From assembly GCA_013399015.1 (NCBI GenBank), contig VWZX01004771.1:638182-702181 (forward strand): 64,000 nt of DNA, given 5' to 3'. A program made the translations under genes and the position numbers. Shown one piece after another: positions 33,298 to 44,864 of the stretch. The notes under the pieces are model-generated. The model worked only from the letters and a program-made list of their open reading frames with translations, had not been told where the DNA came from and made no database searches. The stretch comes from Galbula dea. Taxonomy: Eukaryota > Chordata > Aves > Piciformes > Galbulidae. Position 1 is the first letter of the stretch. Each line of letters starts with the position of its first letter.

Positions 33298-34198
33298 AAA
33301 GAGATGGATGGAAGATAGCAGGAGAGATCCTGAGGCCTGATAGAGGATGACATAGGAGACATTTAGGAAAACATTGTTATATTCTTGATGTCTTGCTGTC
33401 TGCCAGCATTTGTCAGGGTGACTTTAAAGACGACTTGATCTGGTCTTGATCTACTGATCTCTCTTGTATTCAAAACCAGGCATCTAAAATGAAGAGCTGA
33501 AGGGGTTCAAGAGCAAGTACTATGCAAAAGGCCTGTGGAGCATATAATAGCTGAGGCAGTTTTGGATTCGTGATCCTGGCCAAATATCACCATAATAATG
33601 ATCAACTCTTTGCTGTAGTGAGGGAAATGGCTGCATTTCACCAAGCATACAATGATACTCATCCATTCTCCTCTCTTCTCCCACCTGAGACCCAGCCAGT
33701 GATTCTTCTGCTTGCTGCCTCTAGGCTAATTCATGTATCATGAAGATGGAAGAGTTTTGATCTGCTGAATGTCACCATGCTTGTGTTCCCTGCCTGGGCT
33801 TCCTCCATTATTTCTAGGTGGAACTTTAATGGAAAAATCAGATTTGCTCCTGTAAATGCAGCCAGCTCTGTGATGATGCTGGAATCCTGGATGGGAAACC
33901 CCAGCAGTGTTTTCCCTCACACAAGGGACGCACCATGGCAGCACTGGAAAGGCCATTTAGTGGTCCTAGCAAGAGGTGTGAGTCACAGAGATGCCCTTCC
34001 ACCCATGCACTCCTGTATTCACAGCCTGAAGTGCCAACTGCCTTGTCACAGCTTGTCACAGCACAGAGATGGATTTACTCTGGTGCAGGTTTGCCATGGA
34101 GGTCAGTTTTGATGTGTATATTATGTAAAGCTTGGGCATCATCATGACTAGTAAAAGCATCATAGTGACTTTAGCTGGAGAATAAAACCATCTCTTTT
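33298..34198. other. Unique non-coding stretch
   Basis: Overlapping short frames at 33738-34147 on both strands without support. Nothing else seen. Confidence 0.5.
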
Positions 34199-34353
34199 TC
34201 ATAGAATCATTGAGGTTGGAAAAGACCTTTAAGGTCATTGAATCCAACCCTTAACCCAGCAGTGCCAAGTCCACCACTAAACCATATCCCTCAGCAGCAC
34301 ACCTACCACATCAGGTCTTTTAAATCTCTCCAGAGATGGTGACTCCACCATTA
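34199..34353 (-). mobile_element. CR1 LINE tail, type C
   Basis: 'tcatagaatcattgaggttg' to 'atggtgactccaccattagt'. It stops abruptly in the 3' UTR. Confidence 0.92.
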
Positions 34354-36792
34354 GTGGTATCTGGTGAATTACAGGCCAAATGAGAAGGGGATGAGCTTTG
34401 CCAGAGTTCACCCATCATCTTCTGCAGGAGGTCACTGCCTCTGCTGTTGTGTTGAGGAAATGCTGAGAGCAGACTGTGAGAAGGAAGCGGGAAGCAAGCA
34501 GGGGCTTAAGGAATAAAGAGAGATAAAACCAGAAATGAGCCTTAAAGACAGGAGACTGATGGAGAATGTCAACTCCTTAGACCCACAGGGTTGCAGAAAC
34601 AAAAAAAAGGCCTTGCCTGAGCAACCAGAGGAATGATGTCTGTATACCTGGGGGTTGTATTTGGTTTTGGGAGGTTTTTTTGCAAGTATACATAAGGTTT
34701 GGTCTTATCTTTGGGTGCTTGCACAAAACCAGGTGCAAAACCTCTCTTTAAAGCCTTGCTTTGCAGTCTGGCAAGACAAGACTCCTCACCATCATTTCCT
34801 GCAAATCCCTGGGAGAAGTCAGTTCCCAAGGCAGTGGCAGAACATGATGTGTACTGGGGGTGGCATCTGCTTTCCCAGACTCTCCCTCTCCCTGCTTTTG
34901 TACAGGGCACTTGGACAGAACGCTCTTTTGGATGGGCTTCAAGAGACCTTTTAAGGCTGTGGGGTTTCTCAATTTACTGGTAAGACTTGTCTGAATAATG
35001 CAAGCTTTTTACACTGAAACAACTTCAAGAAACTCTATTTTTAGTCCAGCTCCAAACAAGCACAAGAATTACTGTCTGCTCCTCCTGTGTTGTTCCATGG
35101 CCCTCTCCCTAACCAGGGCTGCCAGCTTTCTGTGCCAGGTTCAGGAACAGGCAGAGAAATGGGACTCTTTAGTCTCAAAGAACCCATAACCTGCTTTTCC
35201 AGCATCACAAAAAAAAGCTACTCAGTCCTCTTGCCTTGTTACAACAAGCTGATGGACCATTAACCAGCCTGTCCAGCCTGCTCTTGGGGGATTGTTGATC
35301 AGGAGAGAGCACACAGGAGTGTTGAGGGATGTGTGTGCTGTTCACAAAGTGACATATTTGTGTATAATACGTTACAGAGAGCTAAAATTCACATTCCTTG
35401 ATCTGAAGAACTGGACTTGAGAAATCATTTCCAATCATAACAAGGACTCTGGTTGACCTGCAGATATGTTAACTGTGGTAGAGTTCCTTGCTCCAGTTTA
35501 TATAAAGCCTGAACGTGCTCTCCCTCTGTTTTATATACAAAGTCATGTGGCATCCAGCCCAGGAAGCTTATGATCTAAGCTTAGCACTAAAGGACACTGA
35601 GTGTGGCACAGGTGGGAAGGGCTTTGGAAAGCATCCAGGAGCCCACCCTCATGACAGAGAATGATTGCCATGACTCCACTGCGCTAATCCCTACTCACAT
35701 TGCCTCTCCTCATTTGAGCCCAGCTCCAGGAGGTATCCTGGAAGCATTCAACAACTCTGCAGCACCCCTAGAACTGGCTGCCCCAGAAAGAGTTCCATAA
35801 AGCAGGAATGGTGGACTAGACTTCAGAAAGAATGAGGTTACCTCCATAGCATACACACATGTGCCCCACCCAACCTCAACCCACCTGAACTTCCTTCTCC
35901 AGGGCTGAAGGAAATTAAGGCCCTGCTACAGCTAATTAGCCAGTGCAGCTTCCTCATATATACAGCCCCTTGAAGGGAAAGCTTTGTAGAGGTCTTGGGT
36001 TTTTTTCCTGGGTGCAGGAGTGGTTCTTGGGTATGTTGGAAATGTACAGCTATTTTGGCAAAGCCAATTCACTACTGGGTTTTCTGCTGCTGATTTTAAA
36101 GTTGAAGCTGCTCAGGCTGCTGCTGTTCCACCAGGCAGATCCTCATGGTTGAGGGCAATGTTTTGAGCAGGGCTTGCTTGGCTTTGGGTGGCTTGACTGT
36201 GAGCTTGTATGTGTTGTTGTCTCTTGATGTATCTTGAGTCTTTGTGGTCCAAAAGGTTTTGAAGCCCAAGTGGGGAGGCTTTCAGAGTGAGTATAGCAGT
36301 GCCTGTGCAGAGCTAGTCTCAGGGAGCACTACCTACCTCCTTCTGCTGAGATTGGGAGGTTTTAGCACATGGAGAAAGGTGTGTGGAGGTTAGTTGCACT
36401 TGGAGGAAGATGACATAATTCCTGAGAGCCTGTGGCCCTCAGTTGCTTTTCCCTTATGTGTAAGTTGTTAAAAACTATGTGGAGTTGAGTAGATAAAATC
36501 TCTAAACCAGCTTTGCTTTCTCTCCCCCAAAGATCACTGAGAGCCCAGCACAGGACCTGTCCTCCCTTCTGTAGGGAACTTGTGTAAAGCCTTGCCTCCT
36601 ATGGCTGTCTAAAGCCAGCACTCTTTTTGTGCCTGTCTTTGTCCTTGCTGGGCTTCTGAGCAGCTCTGAGGATGTGAAAGGAATGGACAGCCTTCACTTC
36701 TGGCTCCCACAGCCCAACCATATGCTGTGCCTCCCCAGAGAGATGCACCCAGGGACTGGGAAAGTAGCAGCAACAGGCACAGAAGCCAAGTC
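34354..36792. other. Long unique non-coding stretch
   Basis: A TATA-like 'tatataaag' occurs at about 35499-35507 and 'gtgagta' at about 36290 could serve as a splice donor, but no exon is supported around either. Overlapping frames at 34569-34983 lack any recognisable product. Confidence 0.45.
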
Positions 36793-36990
36793 ATTTGGGT
36801 TGGAAAAGACCCTTATGACCATAGAGTTTAACCCAGCACTGCCAGGTCACCACTAAACCATGTCCCTCAGCACCACATCTCCAGTGCTTTCCAACCCCTC
36901 CAGGGATGGGGACTCCACCACTGCCCTGGCCAGCCTGGGCCAGGCCTTGACAACCCTTTTGGGGAAGAAATCATTCCTCACAACCTCTCA
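36793..36990 (-). mobile_element. CR1 LINE tail, type C
   Basis: 'gggttggaaaagacccttat' through 'caggtcaccactaaaccatg' to 'cttttggggaagaaatcatt'. It runs directly into a second minus-strand CR1, which resumes at a similar 3' UTR position but with different subfamily sequence. Confidence 0.92.
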
Positions 36991-37645
36991 GGGCAGCCTG
37001 CTGCTGTGTCTCATCACTCTCTGAGTAAAGAATTGTTTCTTAACATCTAACCTGCACCTTCCCTCTCTCAGCTGGAAGCCATCCCTTCTTGTCCTATCTC
37101 CACCTGCCTGTCTAAAAAGTCTCTCTCCTTTTAAGTCCTGCAAAGCCACCAGAAGGTCTCCCTGGAGCCTTCTCTTCTCCAGCCTCAACAACCCCAACTC
37201 TCTCAGCCTGGCCCCACAGCAGAAGGCTTCCAGCCCTCCCATAATTTCTGTGGCCTCATCTGGCCCTGCTCCACCAGCTCCATGTCTCTGCTGTGCTGAG
37301 GACTCCAGAGCTGGCCCCAGCACTGCAGCTGAGCTCTCCCCAGAGCAGAGGCACAATTCCCTCCCTGCCCTACTGGCCATGCTGCTGGGGCTGCAGCCCA
37401 GGCCAGGGTTGGCTCCTGGGCTCTGAGCACACATTGCCAGCTCAGCTTCAGCTTCTCCCCCACCAGCTCCCCCAAGCCTTTCTCCTCAGGGCTGCTCTCC
37501 AGCCCTTCAGCCCCAGCCTGCACTGATACCAGAGGTTGCCCTGACACAGGTTTAGGACCTTGTCCTTGTTGAACCTCATGATGCTCATGTGGTCCCACTT
37601 CTCCAGCTTATTCAGGTCCCTCTGGATGGATCCCATCCTCCAGCT
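36991..37645 (-). mobile_element. CR1 LINE, 3' UTR and ORF2 end, tail missing
   Basis: From 'aaagaattgtttcttaacat' through 'tctccctggagccttctctt' to 'ttattcaggtccctctggat', about 650 bases and GC-rich. Its own 3' tail is missing and the type C copy takes its place, suggesting recombination or a nested insertion with deletion. A 148-codon frame on the minus strand is remnant CR1 ORF2, not a gene. Confidence 0.92.
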
Positions 37646-37960
37646 CTCCTGAAGGAGCTTTCCCTCTGCAGAAGGTCACCAACAGCAGCCTGTTCCCACA
37701 AGCAGCCATGCCTGGATGAAGTCCCTGGATATAAGACAAGCTTTCTCTGACCATGAAGTGGTAGAACCACAGGGAGGGAGGGGACAGGATGGTTCCTTGC
37801 CACCATCTCACAAGGTTGCTTGTCACCTCACAAGGGGATCACTTGTACAGGACATCCTGGAACACCCTAGGAGGACTTGGGGAGGTGGATGGTTAGGCAG
37901 TGAAAGCACCCAAGGGTGGAGCTGCTAACTATCATCCTGACATCCCCCCTGATCCCCCAG

Positions 37961-38023
37961 CCTGATGATGATGATAAAGAAGACAACATCTCTTCCCCAT
38001 TACCATCTGAGGAGCACCTACTG
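37961..38023 (+). CDS. Candidate internal exon, unidentified gene
   Basis: A 63-base block between a good acceptor ('ccccctgatcccccag') and a consensus donor ('gtaagtg'). In the phase that joins cleanly to the next candidate exon it reads 21 codons without stop: PDDDDKEDNISSPLPSEEHL then Leu. The Asp/Glu-rich text followed by Ser/Pro looks like a linker near a C-terminus. No earlier exon could be found on the plus strand and I do not recognise the protein. An identical copy lies at 38680-38742. Confidence 0.4.
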
Positions 38024-38269
38024 GTAAGTGAGAACAATAGCCAGAAATGAATGGGTTGAATAATTTAGAGGGCTCTGGGAGGTGGGAATGGGACAGGAAT
38101 AGGAAATTGGAGCTCATAAAGGCCAGGGCCAGCAGAAAATTCATTAAACTTGCTTCAGACAAGAACATTCTGCTGCTGCTAGAGAGGGGAAAAAAAAAAG
38201 AAATTAAGCTGGAAATGAGGGAAAATTTGTTCTGCAGATGAGGTTTTTGGGTTGGTGTTTTTTTGTTAG

Positions 38270-38377
38270 GAACTCTATAAAAAGCTGAAGAATCATTTGA
38301 TTAAAGAGCTGGGGAGAAAAGCTATTAAAAACCACCCTGAAAATCAAGAGTCTGCAAGCTTCATGTCAACTTTCTGA
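38270..38377 (+). CDS. Candidate terminal exon, unidentified gene
   Basis: Preceded by a T-rich acceptor ('tgtttttttgttag'), it opens in phase 0 with ELYKKLKNHLIKELGRKAIK, continues for 15 more residues ending FMSTF, and meets TGA at 38375. Joined to the exon at 37961-38023 across a 246-base intron it gives a 56-residue C-terminal tail: acidic linker, then a basic amphipathic helix. Phase agreement, both splice sites and the stop support a real exon pair. Against it: no poly(A) signal within about 1 kb and no upstream exons. Twin copy at 38989-39096. Confidence 0.4.
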   Translation, partial: ELYKKLKNHLIKELGRKAIKNHPENQESASFMSTF

Positions 38378-38618
38378 GGCTCCAGACCATCCCTTTGGGT
38401 CCTGCTTTGGGGGAACAAGCCTGGGACTGGGGACCTCTGGGGTGCAGTGAGTTCCTCCCCCTGAAGGGACCTCACCCTGCTTGCAGGGTGGAGTGGGATT
38501 TGGGACACTCTGTGTGAGGCTCAGAGCAGTCATGACCTTCTGGGAGCCCTCCTGATTCAGCAGTTGTCATTTCCCTCCACCCCCCTGCCCTTCCCCAAGC
38601 TCTTTGCTGTCTCCTCAG

Positions 38619-38619
38619 N
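38619..38619. other. Single-base N at a contig join
   Basis: The lone N sits exactly between the two 718-bp copies. A single N in such a place marks an unresolved join rather than a miscalled base. Confidence 0.95.
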
Positions 38620-39337
38620 TGAAAGCACCCAAGGGTGGAGCTGCTAACTATCATCCTGACATCCCCCCTGATCCCCCAGCCTGATGATGATGATAAAGAA
38701 GACAACATCTCTTCCCCATTACCATCTGAGGAGCACCTACTGGTAAGTGAGAACAATAGCCAGAAATGAATGGGTTGAATAATTTAGAGGGCTCTGGGAG
38801 GTGGGAATGGGACAGGAATAGGAAATTGGAGCTCATAAAGGCCAGGGCCAGCAGAAAATTCATTAAACTTGCTTCAGACAAGAACATTCTGCTGCTGCTA
38901 GAGAGGGGAAAAAAAAAAAAAATTAAGCTGGAAATGAGGGAAAATTTGTTCTGCAGATGAGGTTTTTGGGTTGGTGTTTTTTTGTTAGGAACTCTATAAA
39001 AAGCTGAAGAATCATTTGATTAAAGAGCTGGGGAGAAAAGCTATTAAAAACCACCCTGAAAATCAAGAGTCTGCAAGCTTCATGTCAACTTTCTGAGGCT
39101 CCAGACCATCCCTTTGGGTCCTGCTTTGGGGGAACAAGCCTGGGACTGGGGACCTCTGGGGTGCAGTGAGTTCCTCCCCCTGAAGGGACCTCACCCTGCT
39201 TGCAGGGTGGAGTGGGATTTGGGACACTCTGTGTGAGGCTCAGAGCAGTCATGACCTTCTGGGAGCCCTCCTGATTCAGCAGTTGTCATTTCCCTCCACC
39301 CCCCTGCCCTTCCCCAAGCTCTTTGCTGTCTCCTCAG
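38620..39337. repeat. 718-bp block, copy 2 of a head-to-tail duplication
   Basis: Continues seamlessly into unique sequence at 39338, while copy 1 continues seamlessly to its left. This is the pattern of two contig ends that overlap but were joined without merging. Confidence 0.97.
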
Positions 39338-39756
39338 GGGATGTCTTGCAGGTTTGCCACCACTGCTGCACCCTTGGAGATGTAGGTTGGGCTCAACCCA
39401 CGCTGAGCAGAGCCACCTTGGCTCCACACAGCTTGCAAAATGCAACAGAGAGATGGCAAAGAGGTTGGCCTTCTGCCCTTCAAGCTCCTCAGAACACCCC
39501 ACATCCTTAGCTAGCCTTGACCTTGGAGCCATAGTCCTGTTGTGCACAGTCACAGTGTCTACTACCTGCACATCTCCAAGCGCTCTGCTGCAGCAGTTGT
39601 TCACCACAAGCCACTGCTGGTGATGCAGCAGTTTGGGATGATCAATCAGCTGTCAGTAAGCTCTAGGAGATCCAGCAGGGCTCCTTCCATCACAGGGCAG
39701 CCAGATTTCATGGGGACTGAGGGGGGAGGTTTAGGTTTAAGCTTAAGCTTAGAGTC
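39338..39756. other. Unique non-coding stretch
   Basis: A 138-codon minus-strand frame spans 39191-39607 without splice or family evidence. Not supported as a gene. Confidence 0.45.
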
Positions 39757-40110
39757 ATGGAGTCACAGAGTCATTATGGATGGAAGAACCCCAAGATCAT
39801 CAAGTCCAACCATGAACCAGCACTGCCAGGTCACCACTAACCCATGGCCCGCAGCACCACATCTCCAGGGCTTCCCAACCACCCCAGGGATGGGGACTCC
39901 ACCACTGCCCTGGGCAGCCTGGGCCAGGCCTTCACAGCCCTTGCCAGCAAGAAATTGTTCCTCATGGCCAACCTGAACCTCCCCTGGCACAACCTGAGGC
40001 TGTTTCCTCTTGTCCTCTCCTTGTTCCTTGGAAGAAGAGTCCAAGCCCCACCTGGCTCCAGCCTCCTCTCCAGGAGGTGCAGAGAGCCAGAAGCTCTCCC
40101 CTTGCCTGTG
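39757..40110 (-). mobile_element. CR1 LINE 3' fragment, type C
   Basis: 'gagtcattatggatggaaga' through 'caggtcaccactaacccatg' to 'cagagagccagaagctctcc'. GC-rich variant of type C. Confidence 0.92.
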
Positions 40111-40571
40111 CTGCTGAAACCTGTGTCCAGCTCTCCAACTTTGCTAGAAAATTGGTTTGATTTCCTTCCCTAAGCCAAGAAAGGAAGCCAAGTTCTCTGG
40201 AAGAAAAGCTGCTCAGCTCCAAATGGAGACAAGACTCCTCCACAGCAGGGAGATCAAAATAGAAACCCACATTAAAATTGCAAGGTGAATCTCCCAGGCC
40301 ATAAATCAAAGTCTAACCAACAGGAGAGGACAAGCCAAGCCCTCATCAACTCACCTTCCTTGCTTCCACATGGCGATGACTCCATTCACCCAGCCTGGAG
40401 AAGCTCTCCAGTGTTGCCTTTGAGAGCTGATGCTTTGTCCATCACTTCCCAACTCCCCCATGCCCACCCCTGAGCAGAACAAGATCTCCAGTCCACCACT
40501 CTGCAGACCCGACTGCCATCAGCACAGTTCTGAAGCTCTTGGCAAATGCAAATGTGGATCAGGTCCTAGAC
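40111..40571. other. Unique non-coding stretch
   Basis: Nothing recognised between two minus-strand type C CR1 copies. Confidence 0.5.
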
Positions 40572-40985
40572 TGTAGCTGGCCTGTGCCAGGACTTGACAG
40601 CCCTTTTGGAGAAGATATTTTTCCTAATGTCAAAGCTAAACTTGTCAAAGCTAAACCTCTGGCACAACCTCAGGCTGTTTCTTCTTGTCCTATCACTTCT
40701 TGCTTGGGAGAAGAGATTGACCCCTATGTTGCTGCAACCTCCTTTCAGGTAGTTGTAGAGAGTGAGAAAGTCTCCCCTGGACCTCTCTTTCTCCAGACTA
40801 AACAACCCTAGTTCCCTCAGCAGCTCCTCACAAGACTAGTGCAATAGACCCTTCAGCAGCTTCATTGCCCTTCTTTGGACACACTCCAGCTCCTCAATAC
40901 CCTTCTTGTAGTGAGGAGCCCAAAGCTGAACCCAGTATTAGAGGTGCAGCCTCACCAGTGCTGAGAACAGGGCAACAATCACTGC
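40572..40985 (-). mobile_element. CR1 LINE internal fragment, type C, tail missing
   Basis: 'ccaggacttgacagcccttt' through 'ctttctccagactaaacaac' to 'accagtgctgagaacagggc'. A short duplication 'gtcaaagctaaac' occurs twice near 40629-40657. The 3' tail is gone. Confidence 0.92.
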
Positions 40986-42244
40986 CCAAGCCTTGGAGGC
41001 ATTGGCAAGGTGCAGTTCCCCTGCCCCAGGTCAACTTGACATAGCTCAGCCTCCTGAATAGGAAGTCCCAGAAGAGACAGTTGCCTCTCTGCTTCCTTCA
41101 GAGCAACATCAAGGCATCTGTTGCTTCTTTTCTGCTTGAAGTCTTTTCATCTGCAGGCTGAAATATGAACCAGCTGGTGGTTGTTTGGGATTTATTTGAG
41201 GGGGGGGGAAAAAATCTTCTGCCAAACATTATTCTGTTTTGAGTTCCTCTTTCCTTTTGCATCCAACTGAGGAGCTGGGTTTGTAGACCTCCTGCTGTCT
41301 TGTATCCTCACTCACAGCATAGTTCCTCTGCTCTGGGTCCCAATGGGGCTCCAGGAGGCAACCTCAGGGGGTGCTTGTGCAAACTATTTGCTGGGTATAT
41401 TTTCATCTGCTTATGGTTTCCCTTCTCCTGAGTCTCCTAGATTTGAGTGAACTGAGCAATCTCAAAGCCAAACACCACAAAACCACCATCTGGTTTCACA
41501 TCACAGCAAACTTCCCAGGCGCTTCTCTGCCAGCCCACTTGACTCTCCCTGCAGCAATGAGTGATCGCTGGCACCAGCACAAAGTGGTTGGTTTGGTGAT
41601 GATCTACACCCACAAAGCCTCTGCAAAGAGGCAAAAAACATGAGATCAGCTTTCTAGAACCAGCCAAAACATACCCAAAGGCATACAGCAATCTCTAGAT
41701 GGTGATTTTTGTGTTTGATATTATGAGAGTACAAAACACTGCCGTATATTTTGTAGAAAAAGAGGCCAGATGCTGCTCTTGGTTGCACCAAAATTAATCT
41801 AGTTTGACTTTACTTGGGATTTATGCTCACAGAGTGCATAAATGGAGCCCTGCTCTGTGTCCTCTTTTGTTTTCCATGAAAGTCTTTTTCTTCCTGCCAG
41901 TTGTTGGCAGCTAAGAGAAGGATTTTCTCACTGGCTTTTTCACCTTTATTAACAATATTGTGGCTTCTAAAAATAAGATTTCACTTTCTGTTGTCACTTC
42001 TAGAGGCAATGAAAACCTCTTCTGTAACATAGCACAACTTGCTCTGATTGTTTTTTTGGTACTTTCAGAAGTCTTCCCATCCTTCCTGGGCACTTTTCAT
42101 GTTTTTAAGGCCTGGAGGAACTTTATGGTTATCTGTTCTGACAAGGAATTTCACTCAATTTCTGCTTCAGCATTTCTTGAGGTACAATGTAGCTTTGAAA
42201 AAGAAATGGTTTCAAGACCTGAAATTATGGAAGCTCTATCCCAT
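40986..42244. other. Unique non-coding stretch
   Basis: Contains a G9/A6 run near 41201 and opposite-strand frames below 100 codons. No gene or repeat family recognised. Confidence 0.45.
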
Positions 42245-42615
42245 CCCTAAGTAAATTGTTCCAATGGTTAATGGCTTCTGTTAAACAGTGCTCCCCATAG
42301 TTTATTTGAATTTTCTTCCCATAGTTCATCTGAATTTTCCCCCTATATTTAATCTAAATGTATTTGGCTTCTGTTTCCAACCACCACATCAAATTCTATT
42401 CCTTTTTTTACCTCTCCCTGATTAAAGAGCCCTAATATTAATAATTTCTTCTTGTGCTGGTAATTATAGACAGTGCTCAAGCCATCTTTTGACCTTCTGT
42501 TGCATAAACTTGGATTGACCTTAAGTTTCTTTTCAAAAGTATGTTTTCCAGCTGCTGAATCTTTCTTGAAGCTCTTTCCTAAACTCTCAATAATTCCTGT
42601 GCTGGTTTCAAACTG
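42245..42615 (-). mobile_element. Old CR1 relic
   Basis: 'aaattgttccaatggttaat', 'tgattaaagagccctaatat' and 'acttggattgaccttaagtt' follow the order of an old, diverged CR1 read in reverse. It directly precedes a younger minus-strand CR1. Confidence 0.55.
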
Positions 42616-42647
42616 AACACTGATGTAGAACCACCCCTTTCTTTTTG

Positions 42648-43341
42648 ACCTGGTATGGTTTCAGGGATGGGGCATCTAGCACCTCTCTGGGCAACCTGGG
42701 ACAGTGTTTCACCATCCTCAGCATAAGACATTTCTTTCTTATCTATGTAAATCTCTCTCTTTTAGTTTCAAACCATCACTCCTTGCCCTGTCACAACAGA
42801 CCCTGATAAAAGTTTCTCCCCATCTTTCTTCTATGCCCCTTTAAGTCCTGGAAGGCTGCAAGAAGGTCTCCCTGGAGCCTTCTTTTCTCCAGGCTCAACA
42901 ACCTCAACTCTCTCAGCCTGCCCTCACAGCAGAGGGGTTCCAGTCATTACATAATTTTTGTGGCCTCCTCTGGACCTACCCACCAGCAGGTCCATGTCTC
43001 TCCTGCACTGAGGAGTCCAGAGCTGGCCCCAGCACTGCAGGTGAGGTCTCCCCAAGCAGAGGGGCACAATCCCCTCCCTCAAACTGCCAGCCACACGGCT
43101 GTGGATGCAAACCAGGACGCAGTTGGCTTCTAGGCTGCAAGCACACATTGTTGGCTCATGTTCAATTTTTCATCCACCAGTGCCCTCGAGTTCTTCTCTC
43201 CAGGGCTGCTCTCCATCTCTTCATCCCAAGCCTGGATTGACACTGGGGGTTACTCTGACTCAGGAGCAGGACCTTGTACTTAGCATTGTTGAACCTTGTG
43301 AGGTTCACATGGAGTGTCTTCTCAAGCTTGTCCAGGTCTCT
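42648..43341 (-). mobile_element. CR1 LINE, long 3' fragment, type A
   Basis: From 'ggtttcagggatggggcatc' (the extreme tail is missing) through 'gtctccctggagccttcttt' to 'gtgtcttctcaagcttgtcc', about 690 bases reaching well into ORF2. Closely parallels the copy at 54518-55300. Confidence 0.94.
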
Positions 43342-43517
43342 CATTTTGCAGATTGTTTTTTGTCTGAGAACACCAAGTGAGACTGTAAAATGCCTCCTGA
43401 TATAAACATACTGATACAGTTATGTGCATTAAATAAACCAGTGATCTGACCAAATACAGGACCAAGTATATTTTAATAAGGCCTGTTCCCATAAAAAAAA
43501 TGCATGTTTCCCAGGGA

Positions 43518-43680
43518 TAAAGGGGAAGCTCTGTCTCTGGAGATACTAAAAACTGCAGTGGACAGGTCCCCGAGCAACCTGACCACATAGTCACATCATT
43601 TTCAGGCAGGAGCTTGGAAGAGAGAGCTTACAGAGGTCCCTTCCACACTCAGTTTTTCCTGTAATTGTATAGTTATGTGA
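43518..43680 (+). mobile_element. Old CR1 tail
   Basis: 'gtctctggagatactaaaaa', 'gagcaacctgaccacatagt' and 'cagaggtcccttccacactc' in the order of a CR1 3' end, with heavy divergence. Confidence 0.6.
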
Positions 43681-44257
43681 CTAATTAGGTTACTTTATTT
43701 AGTGATGGTCACTGATCTACAGTCACCTGTCTTGGGGGAAGTGATTGGCACTGTGGTGCCTGCAGAGATTTGCCCAGAGCCTTTCTCACATTGTGGCCAA
43801 ACAGTGGCAACCAGAGCTTGTGTTTGAGCTTCTGCCATCCTTGGAGCAGGACAACCAGGCTGGCAGTCTCCAGGAGAGGTCACTCCTGCCTGCCAGAACC
43901 TGCTGGACAGGGATCTGCCTCTTCCCACTGCAGGTCCTTACCCTCACCTTGGTGATGTGCGGCAGGGTGATAGGAAGGAAAGTCTTCTCTTGCAGGTGGA
44001 AGAAGGTGCTGCTCCTTTTCTCCTCAGTCTGCCTTTCCCATCTTGGGTACATCCAGCAATGTTAAGAGTGTCAGGCACGTGGCTGGCTTGTGGTTTCAAT
44101 GAAAATCTGTTTGATTATGGTTATTTTAATAATGAAATATTTCCAAATCTTCCTGCTTTAGATTTGTTCACAATTCTTTTCCCAGAGACTGTAAAGAGCC
44201 ATTCTCAAGCTCCTGTTTTATTCCAGTGCTTAATGGTAACTTGTGATGAAACACAGC
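43681..44257. other. Unique non-coding stretch
   Basis: Frames of about 100 codons on both strands (43745-44262) without support. Nothing recognised. Confidence 0.45.
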
Positions 44258-44465
44258 TGTAGAGTCTAATTTAGGATGGAAGACATCTCTGAAGGTCACC
44301 TGGTTCTTCCATCTGCTCAAAGCAGAAGCAACTTCAAACCCATAGGGTTTGAATATCTGGTTGATATGGTTGACTATCTTGTTGATTACTGAATATATGT
44401 CCATGACTGGTGATTCCACAGCCTTTTCAGGTATCTGTTGAAGTGGCTTGACCACCTTTATCAGG
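44258..44465 (-). mobile_element. Old CR1 tail
   Basis: 'taatttaggatggaagacat', 'ggtcacctggttcttccatc', then 'gattccacagccttttcagg' and 'agtggcttgaccaccttt' mirror the tail of an old CR1 lineage. A 95-codon minus-strand frame lies within it and is not a gene. Confidence 0.6.
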
Positions 44466-44864
44466 ATTTGGGGTTTGGCTTAATTACCTAAGGGGAAATT
44501 CCTTTGCTCTGTAATACAATTGTGTGCAATTCTCTTATCTAACTCCTTATTGAGACCACCTACCCTATTCCCACCCAAGATTTCCCTTCCCTTTTCCAGA
44601 TCAGTCTTGCTGCCCTTCCTGAAGTGCCTAAATTACCAGGCACCAAGAGTGGACTTGCTGGATTTGAGGGAGCCTGGGGCTCTGCAAGCATGCTTCCTGC
44701 TGAGGATGAGCTCTGGTGTTAGAGAGGAGAACCACGTTTTTTCTGCTTTGAGCTAGAACAGAATTAATTCTGTTCAACAACCTGAGTTTTTTGCTCAGTC
44801 TTTTCTCAGTGCTGCACTTTCTGCAGTTCACAGCATGTTAGCACAGAGTGTCTGCTGCTAGCTG

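Larger units (their letters stand above)
37901..38618. repeat. 718-bp block, copy 1 of a head-to-tail duplication
   Basis: Matches 38620-39337 base for base except one position (G at 38200, A at 38919) inside an A run. The right end abuts a single N. See the assembly finding; this copy or its twin is probably an artefact. Confidence 0.97.

Noticed and set aside
36988..37598. Minus-strand frames of 148 and 131 codons
   Set aside because: These are remnants of CR1 ORF2 and 3' UTR in a GC-rich copy, in two frames, so they are mobile-element debris and not a host gene.
38047..38241. 64-codon Lys-rich frame between the two candidate exons (and its twin at 38766-38960)
   Set aside because: It lies in the predicted 246-base intron, is in a different frame from the exons, and its Lys content comes from an A-rich run that differs between the two copies.
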